Source: JAFDVL01 sp043736395
Lineage (GTDB): Bacteria; Acidobacteriota; Blastocatellia; RBC074
Reading direction: 5' to 3'
Assembly: GCA_043736395.1 (NCBI GenBank)
Contig: JAYTCQ010000312.1
Span: 1 to 18,989, forward strand
DNA: 18,989 bases
This document shows, piece after piece, positions 7,166 through 14,420 of this stretch. Position numbers and translations under genes: made by a program. Below the pieces are notes generated by a model. That model worked only from the letters and a program-made list of their open reading frames with translations, had not been told where the DNA came from and ran no database searches. Every line of letters starts with the position of its first letter. Within the stretch, counting starts at the first letter, position 1.

Positions 7166-7172
7166 CTTTTAT

Positions 7173-7712
7173 ATGCCATCAATTATTTCTCACCCCGCCG
7201 TCGCCGTTGCTTTAGCTCCGGTTTTCCAATGGTTTCGCGTTCCGAAAAAGATTTTTTTCCTGGGTGCATTCTGCACTATCGTACCGGATTTTGATGTGGT
7301 TGGATTCCTCTTCGGTATCGAGTATCAATCATTATTCGGACATCGTGGATTCAGTCATTCGCTTTTATTTGCAGCCCTTTTCAGCGCATTCATCGTCTAT
7401 GGATTTTCTCGTCAGCGGACGGATTTACCGCTCGTGGCTTGTTTTATTTTTCTGTTTCTCTGCACAGCTTCGCACGGAATTTTTGATGCGCTGACTAACG
7501 GTGGTCATGGTGTAGCCTTCTTCACTCCCTTTGATCAAACACGATATTTTTTCTCGTCGCGACCCATTCAGGTTTCGCCCATCGGAGTCAGCCGCTTCTT
7601 ATCGCGCTGGGGTGCAACCGTTCTCTTTACCGAAATTTTATGGATGTGGATTCCGGCGCTGGTCTTTGGAATCGTAGTAATGATCGTTAATAAATTTACG
7701 AGTAAGAAATGA
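7173..7712 (+). CDS. YdjM-type membrane-bound putative metal-dependent hydrolase
   Basis: The 179-aa product belongs to the YdjM/LexA-binding inner-membrane hydrolase group (DUF457-like), whose substrate is unknown. Diagnostic polar motifs sit between membrane helices: H7 near the start, DFD (39-41), GHRGFSHS (56-63) and HGIFDALTNGGHG (101-113). These His and Asp residues are the presumed metal ligands. Helices are at about 27-48, 64-79, 86-100 and 147-172. The start is ATG 7173, which gives the usual N-terminus MPSIISHPAVA. A TTG at 7158 would add five residues coded by the repeat and is not favoured. There is no clear ribosome binding site, perhaps because the palindrome now occupies that place. 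The stop overlaps the next ATG by 4 bp (ATGA), so the two genes are translationally coupled. Confidence 0.88.
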   Translation: MPSIISHPAVAVALAPVFQWFRVPKKIFFLGAFCTIVPDFDVVGFLFGIEYQSLFGHRGFSHSLLFAALFSAFIVYGFSRQRTDLPLVACFIFLFLCTASHGIFDALTNGGHGVAFFTPFDQTRYFFSSRPIQVSPIGVSRFLSRWGATVLFTEILWMWIPALVFGIVVMIVNKFTSKK

Positions 7713-8437
7713 AGCTTATTTTATTACCAGGGTTGGATGGAACCGGAAATTTATTTGAGCAATTTGTTTCGCTTTTACCAGAAGAATTTTCGGCTACGAT
7801 AGTCTCATATCCAACGCATGAAAAACTAAATTATGCGCAACTGCAAACTTTAGTCCGCAACCAACTCCCAAAAGCTGAACCGTTCGTCCTGATCGCCGAA
7901 TCATTTTCAGGCGCCATCGCAGTTTCCATCGCAGCAGAAGCTCCACAAAATCTGAAAGCTTTAATTCTTTGCGCATCATTTGTGAGCAATCCAGCGCCTG
8001 CATTTCTGCGTTGGATAAATCATAAACTTTGGTTCGAATTACCTTCTCCGATTTGGATAGTTCGCACCTTGAGCGGCTTGCATGACTGCGATGATTTGGT
8101 GGTAAAAAAATTTAGAGAAACCGTTCATTCAGTATCGCCAGAGGTAATGGCATTTAGGTTGGATCAAATTCTCAAGCTTGATGTACGGCAAGAACTGAGA
8201 CGATGCGCCGTTCCACTTTTGATCATTCGTCCGCTCCGGGATTATTTCATTTCAGACAAAATCGGCGTTGAAGAAATTCTTCAAATTAAGCCTGAAGCCA
8301 GCTGCGCAGAAATTGATGCTTCGCATTTTGTGTTGCAACATAAACCTAAAAGATCTATCGCTATCATTCAAAATTTTCTGGCAGATTTGGATTTAAGTTT
8401 ATTGTCATCTCAATTTTCACCGCTAAACAATTTCTGA
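7709..8437 (+). CDS. Alpha/beta hydrolase
   Basis: This 242-aa cytoplasmic protein has the alpha/beta hydrolase layout. An oxyanion-hole segment LLPGLDGTG (5-13) is followed by the nucleophile elbow AESFSG, a GxSxG variant with Ala first, giving Ser65. The acid is probably Asp178 (RPLRDYF) and the base His206 (DASHFVLQ). The substrate cannot be told; esterase or thioesterase-like activity is a guess. It overlaps the YdjM-type gene by 4 bp, so both are made from one message. Its 3' end overlaps the convergent dehydrogenase by 28 bp (8410-8437) with no terminator between them. Confidence 0.88.
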   Translation: MKLILLPGLDGTGNLFEQFVSLLPEEFSATIVSYPTHEKLNYAQLQTLVRNQLPKAEPFVLIAESFSGAIAVSIAAEAPQNLKALILCASFVSNPAPAFLRWINHKLWFELPSPIWIVRTLSGLHDCDDLVVKKFRETVHSVSPEVMAFRLDQILKLDVRQELRRCAVPLLIIRPLRDYFISDKIGVEEILQIKPEASCAEIDASHFVLQHKPKRSIAIIQNFLADLDLSLLSSQFSPLNNF

Positions 8438-9297
8438 TAGGCCTTTGCCATGACCCGCGAAAATAACCTTTCTGGCAACAATCGTTTGGTTAAATACAAA
8501 GATTTTGCATCCTTGCCACATCTCACGCGGAGCGGCATTTTCCTTGCTTGTGCCAATGCTACAATCGCTTTCACAACCGCATCAGGTGAATTTCCCTCAC
8601 CTGTCGCCTGACGTTCGCGGAATTTGCCGTAGGCTTTTGTCTGTTTGAAATACGGCGAATTTTTATTGTAGCTTTCATCGCCCCACAGATGATTGTCAGA
8701 AAAATTCGTCCGAAAGCCGCCGGGTTCGACGATGGCAACTTGAACGTGATGCGGAGCCAGTTCGTATGCTAACGATTCAGAAAATCCTTCCACCGCAAAT
8801 TTGCTGGCACAATACAGCGAACCCAGTGGCATCCCCGAAAATCCCAGCAACGAAGAAAGATTAATGACCCGTCCCTGCGACTTTCTGAGAAACGGCAACA
8901 GCGCCCGCGTCAGGATAACTGTTCCGAAAAAATTGACTTCCATCTCGGCTCTGATTTGCGCTTCGCTCATATCTTCGAGCGCGCCAAATAATCCATAACC
9001 GGCGTTGTTCACGAGGCAATCCAGTTGCCCTTGAAATTGCTCTGCAAGAAACTGAGCGGCAGCTTGATGATCTTCGGTTTTTGTGACGTCAAGACTAAAA
9101 GTATGGAAGCGTGACGCGAAACGTGTCTTCACGTCTGTGAAAATATTCTGACGTTCTTCAGCATTTCTGAGTGTCGCAATCACCGTCCAGCCCGCCTCCA
9201 AAAACGCGGGAACCAACATCCTCCCAAAGCCTGTCGAACACCCGGTGATCAGTACTAATTTATTATTCTCGTTTTTCCGTAAATGATTAGGTTTCAT
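8410..9297 (-). CDS. Short-chain dehydrogenase/reductase (SDR)
   Basis: This 295-aa NAD(P)-dependent oxidoreductase of the classical SDR fold has the cofactor motif TGCSTGFG (18-25) and NNAGYG (97-102). Its catalytic set is Ser149 (NLSS), Tyr162 and Lys166 (YCASK). EPGGFRTNF (191-199) is the usual segment after the active site. It resembles the group of SDRs annotated as oxidoreductases near retinol or steroid dehydrogenases, but the substrate is unknown. The ATG at 9297 has no good ribosome binding site. The gene is convergent with the alpha/beta hydrolase and divergent from cutC. Confidence 0.9.
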   Translation of the reverse strand: MKPNHLRKNENNKLVLITGCSTGFGRMLVPAFLEAGWTVIATLRNAEERQNIFTDVKTRFASRFHTFSLDVTKTEDHQAAAQFLAEQFQGQLDCLVNNAGYGLFGALEDMSEAQIRAEMEVNFFGTVILTRALLPFLRKSQGRVINLSSLLGFSGMPLGSLYCASKFAVEGFSESLAYELAPHHVQVAIVEPGGFRTNFSDNHLWGDESYNKNSPYFKQTKAYGKFRERQATGEGNSPDAVVKAIVALAQARKMPLRVRCGKDAKSLYLTKRLLPERLFSRVMAKAYQKLFSGEN

Positions 9298-9328
9298 ATT
9301 TCACACGCAACTGCTAAAAGTTCACTGA

Positions 9329-9433
9329 TTTTACCGCAAGGGGACAAAGGGGCAAGGGATCAAAAATAATAAAAGATAAACCCTTGACGCTTACTCCTTT
9401 GTCCCCTTGCTCCCTTGTCCCTTTGCGGTAAAA
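9329..9433. repeat. Imperfect 30-bp inverted repeat between SDR gene and cutC
   Basis: Arms 9329-9358 and 9404-9433 pair with a few mismatches (TTTTACCGCAA, then GGGACAA and GCAAGGG runs). The 45-nt spacer itself carries CCCTTG and CCTTTGTCCCC repeats. The element fills nearly all of the spacer between two divergent genes and ends 7 nt before the cutC ATG, so any promoter for either gene must lie in or beside it. Confidence 0.75.
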
Positions 9434-9440
9434 ATGCCTA

Positions 9441-10160
9441 ATGATTGAAATAATTGCGACAACCACTGAAGACGCTATCGCGGCTGAACAAGGCGGCGCT
9501 GACCGGATAGAATTGATTTCTAATTTTGAAGTTGGCGGGCTAACTCCTTCATTGGAAATTGTCCGTGCTGTGATTGACGCGGTGAAAATTCCGGTGCGTG
9601 TGATGCTTCGTGAAAGTGAAGATTTCCAAGTGCGTGACAATAACGAAAGGCAACGTTTATGCGCTCTTGCGGATTCTTTGTCCACTTTGCCGATTGATGG
9701 AATTGTCTGCGGAGTTATTGTAGGTGATGTCCTTGATGAAGAATTATTGAAGCAAATAATCGCAGCGGCTCCACAGACAAAAATTACTTTTCATCGAGCC
9801 TTTGAAGAACTAAGCACGCCGCAAAATGCCATTCATCAATTGAAACAATTCCCCACTGTCGACTGTATTTTGACGAGTGGTGGAAAAGGTAATCAAGCGC
9901 TAAAGATTGAAAATTATCGCTTGTGCTTAGCAGCCGCTAGTCCTGAAATTATGATTCTTGCCGGTGGTGGGATGACGGATGAGATGATGGATATTTTACA
10001 AAAACAGACAGGAATTCAGGATTTTCACTTTGGAACTTTTGTTCGAGCACCGAAAGAATTTGATGGAAGGGTGAGTGAAGAGCGAGTTCGGGAAATCGTG
10101 CAATTAAATGTACGTCGAACCGTTAGTTCGCCGGTTCTCGATGAGAATCTTTCCTGGTGA
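9441..10160 (+). CDS. cutC: CutC family protein
   Basis: CutC proteins are cytoplasmic TIM barrels named for copper homeostasis. The copper role in E. coli is disputed, because the small RNA MicL made from that locus accounts for the phenotype. The 239-aa product keeps the family signature: GGADRIEL (18-25), EVGGLTPS (30-37), PVRVMLR (51-57), ITFHRAF (115-121), ILTSGG (143-148) and ILAGGGM (172-178). It is a somewhat diverged member: family ICSA-like residues after RIEL read ISNF, and the RPRGGDF segment reads RESEDF. There is no clear Shine-Dalgarno sequence; the ATG lies 7 nt after an inverted repeat. The last 16 residues (about 224-239) start in a palindromic repeat and look non-native. 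Confidence 0.88.
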   Translation: MIEIIATTTEDAIAAEQGGADRIELISNFEVGGLTPSLEIVRAVIDAVKIPVRVMLRESEDFQVRDNNERQRLCALADSLSTLPIDGIVCGVIVGDVLDEELLKQIIAAAPQTKITFHRAFEELSTPQNAIHQLKQFPTVDCILTSGGKGNQALKIENYRLCLAAASPEIMILAGGGMTDEMMDILQKQTGIQDFHFGTFVRAPKEFDGRVSEERVREIVQLNVRRTVSSPVLDENLSW

Positions 10161-10191
10161 AAACAGCGTGAACTAACAGTTCACTCTACAA
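10109..10191. repeat. Paired palindromes at the cutC / nrnA convergence
   Basis: The left copy (10109-10132) contains CGAAC-CGTTA-GTTCG inside the cutC reading frame. The right copy (10166-10191) contains GTGAACT-AAC-AGTTCAC, a perfect 7-bp stem (10168-10184), and is a diverged reverse complement of the left copy. Both share TGTA, GAAC and GTTAGTTC when aligned in one orientation. The right copy ends 3 nt from the nrnA stop. It could act as a bidirectional terminator for the convergent genes, though no T-tract is present. Confidence 0.75.
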
Positions 10192-10194
10192 TTC

Positions 10195-11187
10195 TTAATG
10201 CGGTTTGATCGTGCCGCCGTTCAGTGGAGGCGCAATAGCTACTGCGCCTTTCAAACCTTCCAAAACATTACGAGTTAATTCATCGTATTCGGCGACCATT
10301 GTAAAACCCGCTGCATTTTTATGTCCGCCACCGCCGAATTGTTCAGCCACTTGCGCGACATTGACGCGATTCTTGGAGCGGAGGCTCACGCGATATTTTG
10401 AATTTTCAAGCTCACGGAAAAAAGCCGCCGCTTCGACATCTCCAATCGTCAATGGATACGTAATGATGCCGTCGGTATCTTCTTCACTGGCTCCGGCTTC
10501 TTTCATCGCATCGTTGGTCATTGTGATCCACGCTATCTTGCCGGATTCATCGCATTGCAAAGTTGAAAGTACCGATCCAATCAGTTTGATTTTTGCGTAA
10601 GGGTATTGATAAAAAATTGCCTGCGAAAGCATCGCTGGCTGAGCACCATGCTTGACCAATTCACTGGCAATTTTGAACGTGCGCTCAGAGGTATTTGAGA
10701 AATGAAACGATCCCGTATCGGTGAGCAAAGCCGCGTAAATACAGCTCGCAATCTCTGGCGTGATTCTCACCCCCAGCGCTCGCGCAAGGTTATAAATCAT
10801 TTCGCCAACCGCGGCGGCGGTCGAATCAATCCAATTCAAATTTCCGAATAATTCCGTGGTGGTATGGTGATCAATATTGACGACAATTTGTTCGCCTAAA
10901 CCTGGCAGGCCGGGTCGCGTGACATCGCTGCATTCAATGACAAAGACGGCATCGTATTTTTTATCAAGATCAGGAACGGTACGGATTTCACTGGCTCCGG
11001 GCAGGCTTTGATACGAGTGTGGGACAAAATCGCAACTGATGACTTCAGATTCTTTATTGAGGGAGCGGAGAATCCAATTTAAGGCGAGTGAAGAACCTAA
11101 CCCATCTCCATCGGGTCTTACGTGTGTAGTAATTGCAAACGAATGATGCTTTTCGATCAGTTCAGTGACTTCACCAAGCATAATCAA
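10195..11187 (-). CDS. nrnA: DHH/DHHA1 phosphoesterase, NrnA-like (nanoRNase / pAp phosphatase)
   Basis: NrnA degrades 2-5 nt RNAs and dephosphorylates pAp in the cytoplasm, and is found after rbfA in many bacteria. The 330-aa product has HVRPDGDGLGS (22-32), Asp88 in ECSD, the DHH motif (106-108, IDHHTTT) and TDTGSFHFS (156-164). These give the manganese-binding residues. The DHHA1 substrate-binding domain carries GGGGHKNAAG (285-294). AAGGA overlaps the rbfA stop. It lies 6 nt before a TTG at 11187 and 12 nt before an ATG at 11181, so spacing favours the TTG and either is possible. It is last in the rimP operon; truB, often next, is missing and cutC converges instead. A c-di-AMP or c-di-NMP phosphodiesterase role is a related alternative. 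Confidence 0.9.
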   Translation of the reverse strand: MIMLGEVTELIEKHHSFAITTHVRPDGDGLGSSLALNWILRSLNKESEVISCDFVPHSYQSLPGASEIRTVPDLDKKYDAVFVIECSDVTRPGLPGLGEQIVVNIDHHTTTELFGNLNWIDSTAAAVGEMIYNLARALGVRITPEIASCIYAALLTDTGSFHFSNTSERTFKIASELVKHGAQPAMLSQAIFYQYPYAKIKLIGSVLSTLQCDESGKIAWITMTNDAMKEAGASEEDTDGIITYPLTIGDVEAAAFFRELENSKYRVSLRSKNRVNVAQVAEQFGGGGHKNAAGFTMVAEYDELTRNVLEGLKGAVAIAPPLNGGTIKPH

Positions 11188-11196
11188 ATACCGTCC

Positions 11197-11598
11197 TTAT
11201 TTCGAAGCAGATTCTTCATCGGAAGCTTCCACTTCCGTCTCTATTGAAGATTCCAGTAACTCCCGTCCGACTTCATTTAAAATTTCGTCCATCTTCGCGC
11301 CGTATTCAATCGAATCGTCATACTCAAATTTCAGCTCAGGACACTGCCGCAATTTAAGCCGCGAACTAAGCTGCCTTCTGACGAATCCAGCGCCTTTTTG
11401 CAACGCTATCATGGTTGCCTTTTGCTTTTCAGGCGTTCCTAAAACACTAACCAAAATCCTGGCGTACTTAAGATCAGGCGTCACCTTCACCGCAGTTATC
11501 GTCGCAAATCCCAAGCGCGGATCTTTCAACTCTCGAGAAATAATGTAGCTAACTTCATTCCTCAATTCCTGCGCCAGTCTGTCAGATCGATACTGCAT
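11197..11598 (-). CDS. rbfA: 30S ribosome-binding factor RbfA
   Basis: RbfA binds the 30S subunit near the 5' end of 16S rRNA and is needed for late maturation and cold adaptation. At 133 aa the length is normal. The KH-type fold is recognisable from RSDRLAQELRNEVSYIISRELKDPR (4-28, in parts), ITAVKVTPDLKYARI (34-48), and the KH-type interruption around GAGFVRRQL (69-77). The C-terminus (115-133) is acidic and variable. The ATG at 11598 has no Shine-Dalgarno sequence: the bases just upstream are a run of six Ts (minus-strand sense) and then a 7-bp tandem repeat. Its stop overlaps the ribosome binding site of nrnA. Confidence 0.95.
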   Translation of the reverse strand: MQYRSDRLAQELRNEVSYIISRELKDPRLGFATITAVKVTPDLKYARILVSVLGTPEKQKATMIALQKGAGFVRRQLSSRLKLRQCPELKFEYDDSIEYGAKMDEILNEVGRELLESSIETEVEASDEESASK

Positions 11599-11604
11599 AA
11601 AAAA

Positions 11605-11656
11605 GTGATGAGTGATGAGTGATGAGTGATGAGTTCGACACTTTCAACTCATCACT
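11605..11656 (-). repeat. GTGATGA tandem repeat and hairpin between infB and rbfA
   Basis: Four exact 7-bp units GTGATGA occupy 11605-11632. The sequence 11625-11635 (AGTGATGAGTT) pairs perfectly with 11646-11656 over a 10-nt loop. On the transcribed strand the hairpin comes first, then the CATCACT units, then TTTTTT and the rbfA ATG. It may modulate rbfA translation or stability, or be an inserted repeat. No spacers of CRISPR type are present. Confidence 0.8.
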
Positions 11657-11674
11657 TTCAACTCGTCACTTCTC

Positions 11675-14368
11675 CTAATCAAGACTCGTTGCGGCGATTT
11701 TCTCTTCGATATAGGCTTCAACAACGTCGTTAATTTTGAAATCGTTGAAGCGATCCACCGTGATACCGCATTCGTAACCTGTTTGCACTTCACTCACATC
11801 GTCTTTGAAGCGACGGAGGCTGCTAATGTTAGTGGTAAAAATCACCACGTTATCGCGAATAATTCGTGCTTTGGCAGTTCGCTTGATCATTCCATCAATC
11901 ACATACGAACCTGCAACTGAGCCAATTTTGGGAACCCGAATAACATCGCGCACCTGCGCTTTGCCAATGATCGTTTCTTTAATCGTAGCATCCAGCATTC
12001 CGATCATTGCGTTGCGAATTTCTTCTTCAACTTTGTAGATGATCGAATGGAGGCGAATATCTACACCTTCCTGCTTCGCGGCATCATCGGCGCGAGCTTC
12101 AGGCCGGACGTTGAATCCGATGATCACCGTCGCCGTACCTGCTGTTGTGGCATTTGAAGCGCTTGCTAACAACACATCGTCGTAGGTGATAGCTCCCACG
12201 GCGGCACGAATAATTCTGACTTTGATTTTATCAGTCGCCAGTTTTGTTAACGTATCGCGCAGAACTTCCACAGAACCTTGCACGTCAGTTTTCAGAATCA
12301 CGAGAAGTTCTTTGACTTCTCCGCTTTCCATTTGGATCGCCAATTGGTCAAGCCCACGCGCTGAGCTGCGAGTCAAGGCTGTGATACGAGCTTTTGATTG
12401 ACGGAATTCTGAAATCTGTCTGGCTTTGATTTCGTCGGCTACGACCTGGAATTGATCACCTGCCGCAGGAACACCCTGCAAGCCGAGGACTTCAACCGGA
12501 GTCGCCGGGCCAGTTTCATCTAATTGTTGACGACGATCATTGAATAAGGCGCGAACGCGACCAAAAAAGTTTCCGACAATAAATGGCTCGCCAACTTTGA
12601 GCGTCCCGTTTTGAATCAAGACCGTTGCGACAGAACCGCGTCCGCGATCAAGCTTCGCTTCGAGGACAGTGCCGGTGGCGAGACGTTTAGAGTTAGCTTT
12701 CAACTCCATAATGTCAGCCTGCAAAATAATCATTTCGAGCAAGCCATCAATGTTTTGTTTCTTTTTCGCAGAGACTTCAACCATTGTGGTTGAGCCGCCC
12801 CATCCATCCCAAAGCAAGCCACGATCGGCGAGTTCTTTTTTCACGCGATCTACGTTAGCGTCGGGTTTGTCTACCTTATTGATGGCAACAATCAAAGGAA
12901 CATTCGCAGCACGCGCGTGTTCAATGGCTTCCACCGTTTGTGGCATCACGCCGTCGTCTGCGGCAACTACCAAAATTACAATATCAGTAACCTTGGCTCC
13001 GCGTGCGCGCATCATTGTGAATGCTTCGTGACCAGGGGTGTCGAGGAATACGATGCGACGTAATTCAGTTTTATTATCAGGATCAGTGACGTGAACCGAA
13101 TAGGCTCCGATATGTTGTGTAATACCGCCAGCTTCACCTTCTGCTACACGCGCCTGCCGAATCGCATCGAGCAAACTGGTTTTTCCGTGATCGACGTGTC
13201 CCATCACCGTCACAACCGGAGCGCGATCTTCGGTGTCATCCATCGCTTCAGGAGTGATTTCGAATTCAGTTTCGACAATCATTTCCTCGAATGCGCCAAA
13301 CGAAATTTCAAAGCCAAATAATTTTCCGATTTCGCGTGCAGTTTCGGGATTCATTGGCTGGTTGATGGTAGCCATCACACCACGCGTAAACAATTCCGTC
13401 ACTACATCTTTGGGCTTAATGTCTAATTTTTCCGCGAACTCACGAACAGTCGAGCCTTCCATGACGCGGATTGGCTTGAGTTCAGCGGGAGCAACTCTGG
13501 CAGTAGGAGCCGCTACGGCCTGCCTTCGCGCACCAGGAGGTGAAAATCTTAAATTCCCTTCCTGCTTGTCGCCAGGCGCGGCGACTTTGCCGCGAACACC
13601 ACTATTGCGTCCTTTATGGCGATTATCTTTAGGCGGAATGTAGGTAGTCCGTTGTGGCGCGCCGGAAGGCAATAAATGTACGTCTTCTTTTTTCTTAGCT
13701 TCCACCGGAGGCGGAATAACGCGCGGCTTCGGAGTCGCCAGACGAATAACCGTTGTTCCTGTCGGTTTAGGTTTCACGACCAGTGGAACCCGGGCTGGCG
13801 GTGGTGGCGGTTCAGGTGGAGGAGCGACCACAGGTTTTTCAAGTTGGCGTAAATTGAAAGCGGCTGGTTTAGCTGCAATAACAGGTGTTTCTTGAATTAC
13901 AGGCGCTTCCACTTCTTCTTCAATTTCCGCTTCTGCCGGAACTTCCGCGACTGGCTCAATTTCCGGTTCTTCAACCACAGGCGCAGGAACTTCAACAGGC
14001 TGTGGACTGGCCAGCTTCACAATCCGTGGTTTTGAAACTTCCACGCTTGGCGTTGTCACTTCCACCACCGGTGCAACCGGTTCCGGTGTCTTGACTGGAG
14101 ATGGATCAGGCAAAGGAGGTAAGGGTGTCGGCGTCTCTTCTTCAGTTGCCGCAGGCTTACTAGCTTTCACTAATCGCGCAGTCCGCGTCGGCGTCGCCGT
14201 TTCTTTCTTCGCTGGAAAGTACATCTCACGAATTTTGTTAGCAATTGGATCATCCAACGTGTTGGAGGGAACACTTACATCTACCCCCATCCGACGTGCG
14301 TCATCAATGATCTTTTTGCTTTCTAATTTTAGCTCACGAGCTAACTCGTAAATTCTGACTTTGCCCAT
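11675..14368 (-). CDS. infB: Translation initiation factor IF-2
   Basis: IF-2 is the GTPase that places initiator fMet-tRNA on the 30S subunit and promotes subunit joining. The 897-aa protein begins with the IF2-N helical domain (MGKVRIYELARELKL, 1-50). A long Pro/Val/Glu-rich linker (about 55-295) follows, with a PPPEPPPPP run at 183-191. A second IF2-N-like module (about 305-360) precedes the G domain. The GTPase motifs are complete: GHVDHGKTS (390-398), DTPGH (443-447), NKVD (497-500) and SAKK (533-536). Domains II to IV follow, including the fMet-tRNA-binding end. A weak GGAA precedes ATG 14368. It lies 52 nt after nusA; the small ylxR and ylxQ genes often found between them are absent. 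Confidence 0.97.
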   Translation of the reverse strand: MGKVRIYELARELKLESKKIIDDARRMGVDVSVPSNTLDDPIANKIREMYFPAKKETATPTRTARLVKASKPAATEEETPTPLPPLPDPSPVKTPEPVAPVVEVTTPSVEVSKPRIVKLASPQPVEVPAPVVEEPEIEPVAEVPAEAEIEEEVEAPVIQETPVIAAKPAAFNLRQLEKPVVAPPPEPPPPPARVPLVVKPKPTGTTVIRLATPKPRVIPPPVEAKKKEDVHLLPSGAPQRTTYIPPKDNRHKGRNSGVRGKVAAPGDKQEGNLRFSPPGARRQAVAAPTARVAPAELKPIRVMEGSTVREFAEKLDIKPKDVVTELFTRGVMATINQPMNPETAREIGKLFGFEISFGAFEEMIVETEFEITPEAMDDTEDRAPVVTVMGHVDHGKTSLLDAIRQARVAEGEAGGITQHIGAYSVHVTDPDNKTELRRIVFLDTPGHEAFTMMRARGAKVTDIVILVVAADDGVMPQTVEAIEHARAANVPLIVAINKVDKPDANVDRVKKELADRGLLWDGWGGSTTMVEVSAKKKQNIDGLLEMIILQADIMELKANSKRLATGTVLEAKLDRGRGSVATVLIQNGTLKVGEPFIVGNFFGRVRALFNDRRQQLDETGPATPVEVLGLQGVPAAGDQFQVVADEIKARQISEFRQSKARITALTRSSARGLDQLAIQMESGEVKELLVILKTDVQGSVEVLRDTLTKLATDKIKVRIIRAAVGAITYDDVLLASASNATTAGTATVIIGFNVRPEARADDAAKQEGVDIRLHSIIYKVEEEIRNAMIGMLDATIKETIIGKAQVRDVIRVPKIGSVAGSYVIDGMIKRTAKARIIRDNVVIFTTNISSLRRFKDDVSEVQTGYECGITVDRFNDFKINDVVEAYIEEKIAATSLD

Positions 14369-14420
14369 TTAGATTTCCAATTAGTTCCAGCGACGAATAA
14401 CGAACAGTTTAACTTATTTC

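Noticed and set aside
7158..7172. TTG start for the YdjM-type gene
   Set aside because: It would add residues coded by the palindrome; ATG 7173 gives the normal family N-terminus.
11605..11632. CRISPR-like array
   Set aside because: The units are 7 bp, directly adjacent and without spacers; this is a simple tandem repeat.
13233..13643. 136-aa and other plus-strand frames across infB and nusA
   Set aside because: They are antisense shadows of certain genes, without start signals or family motifs.
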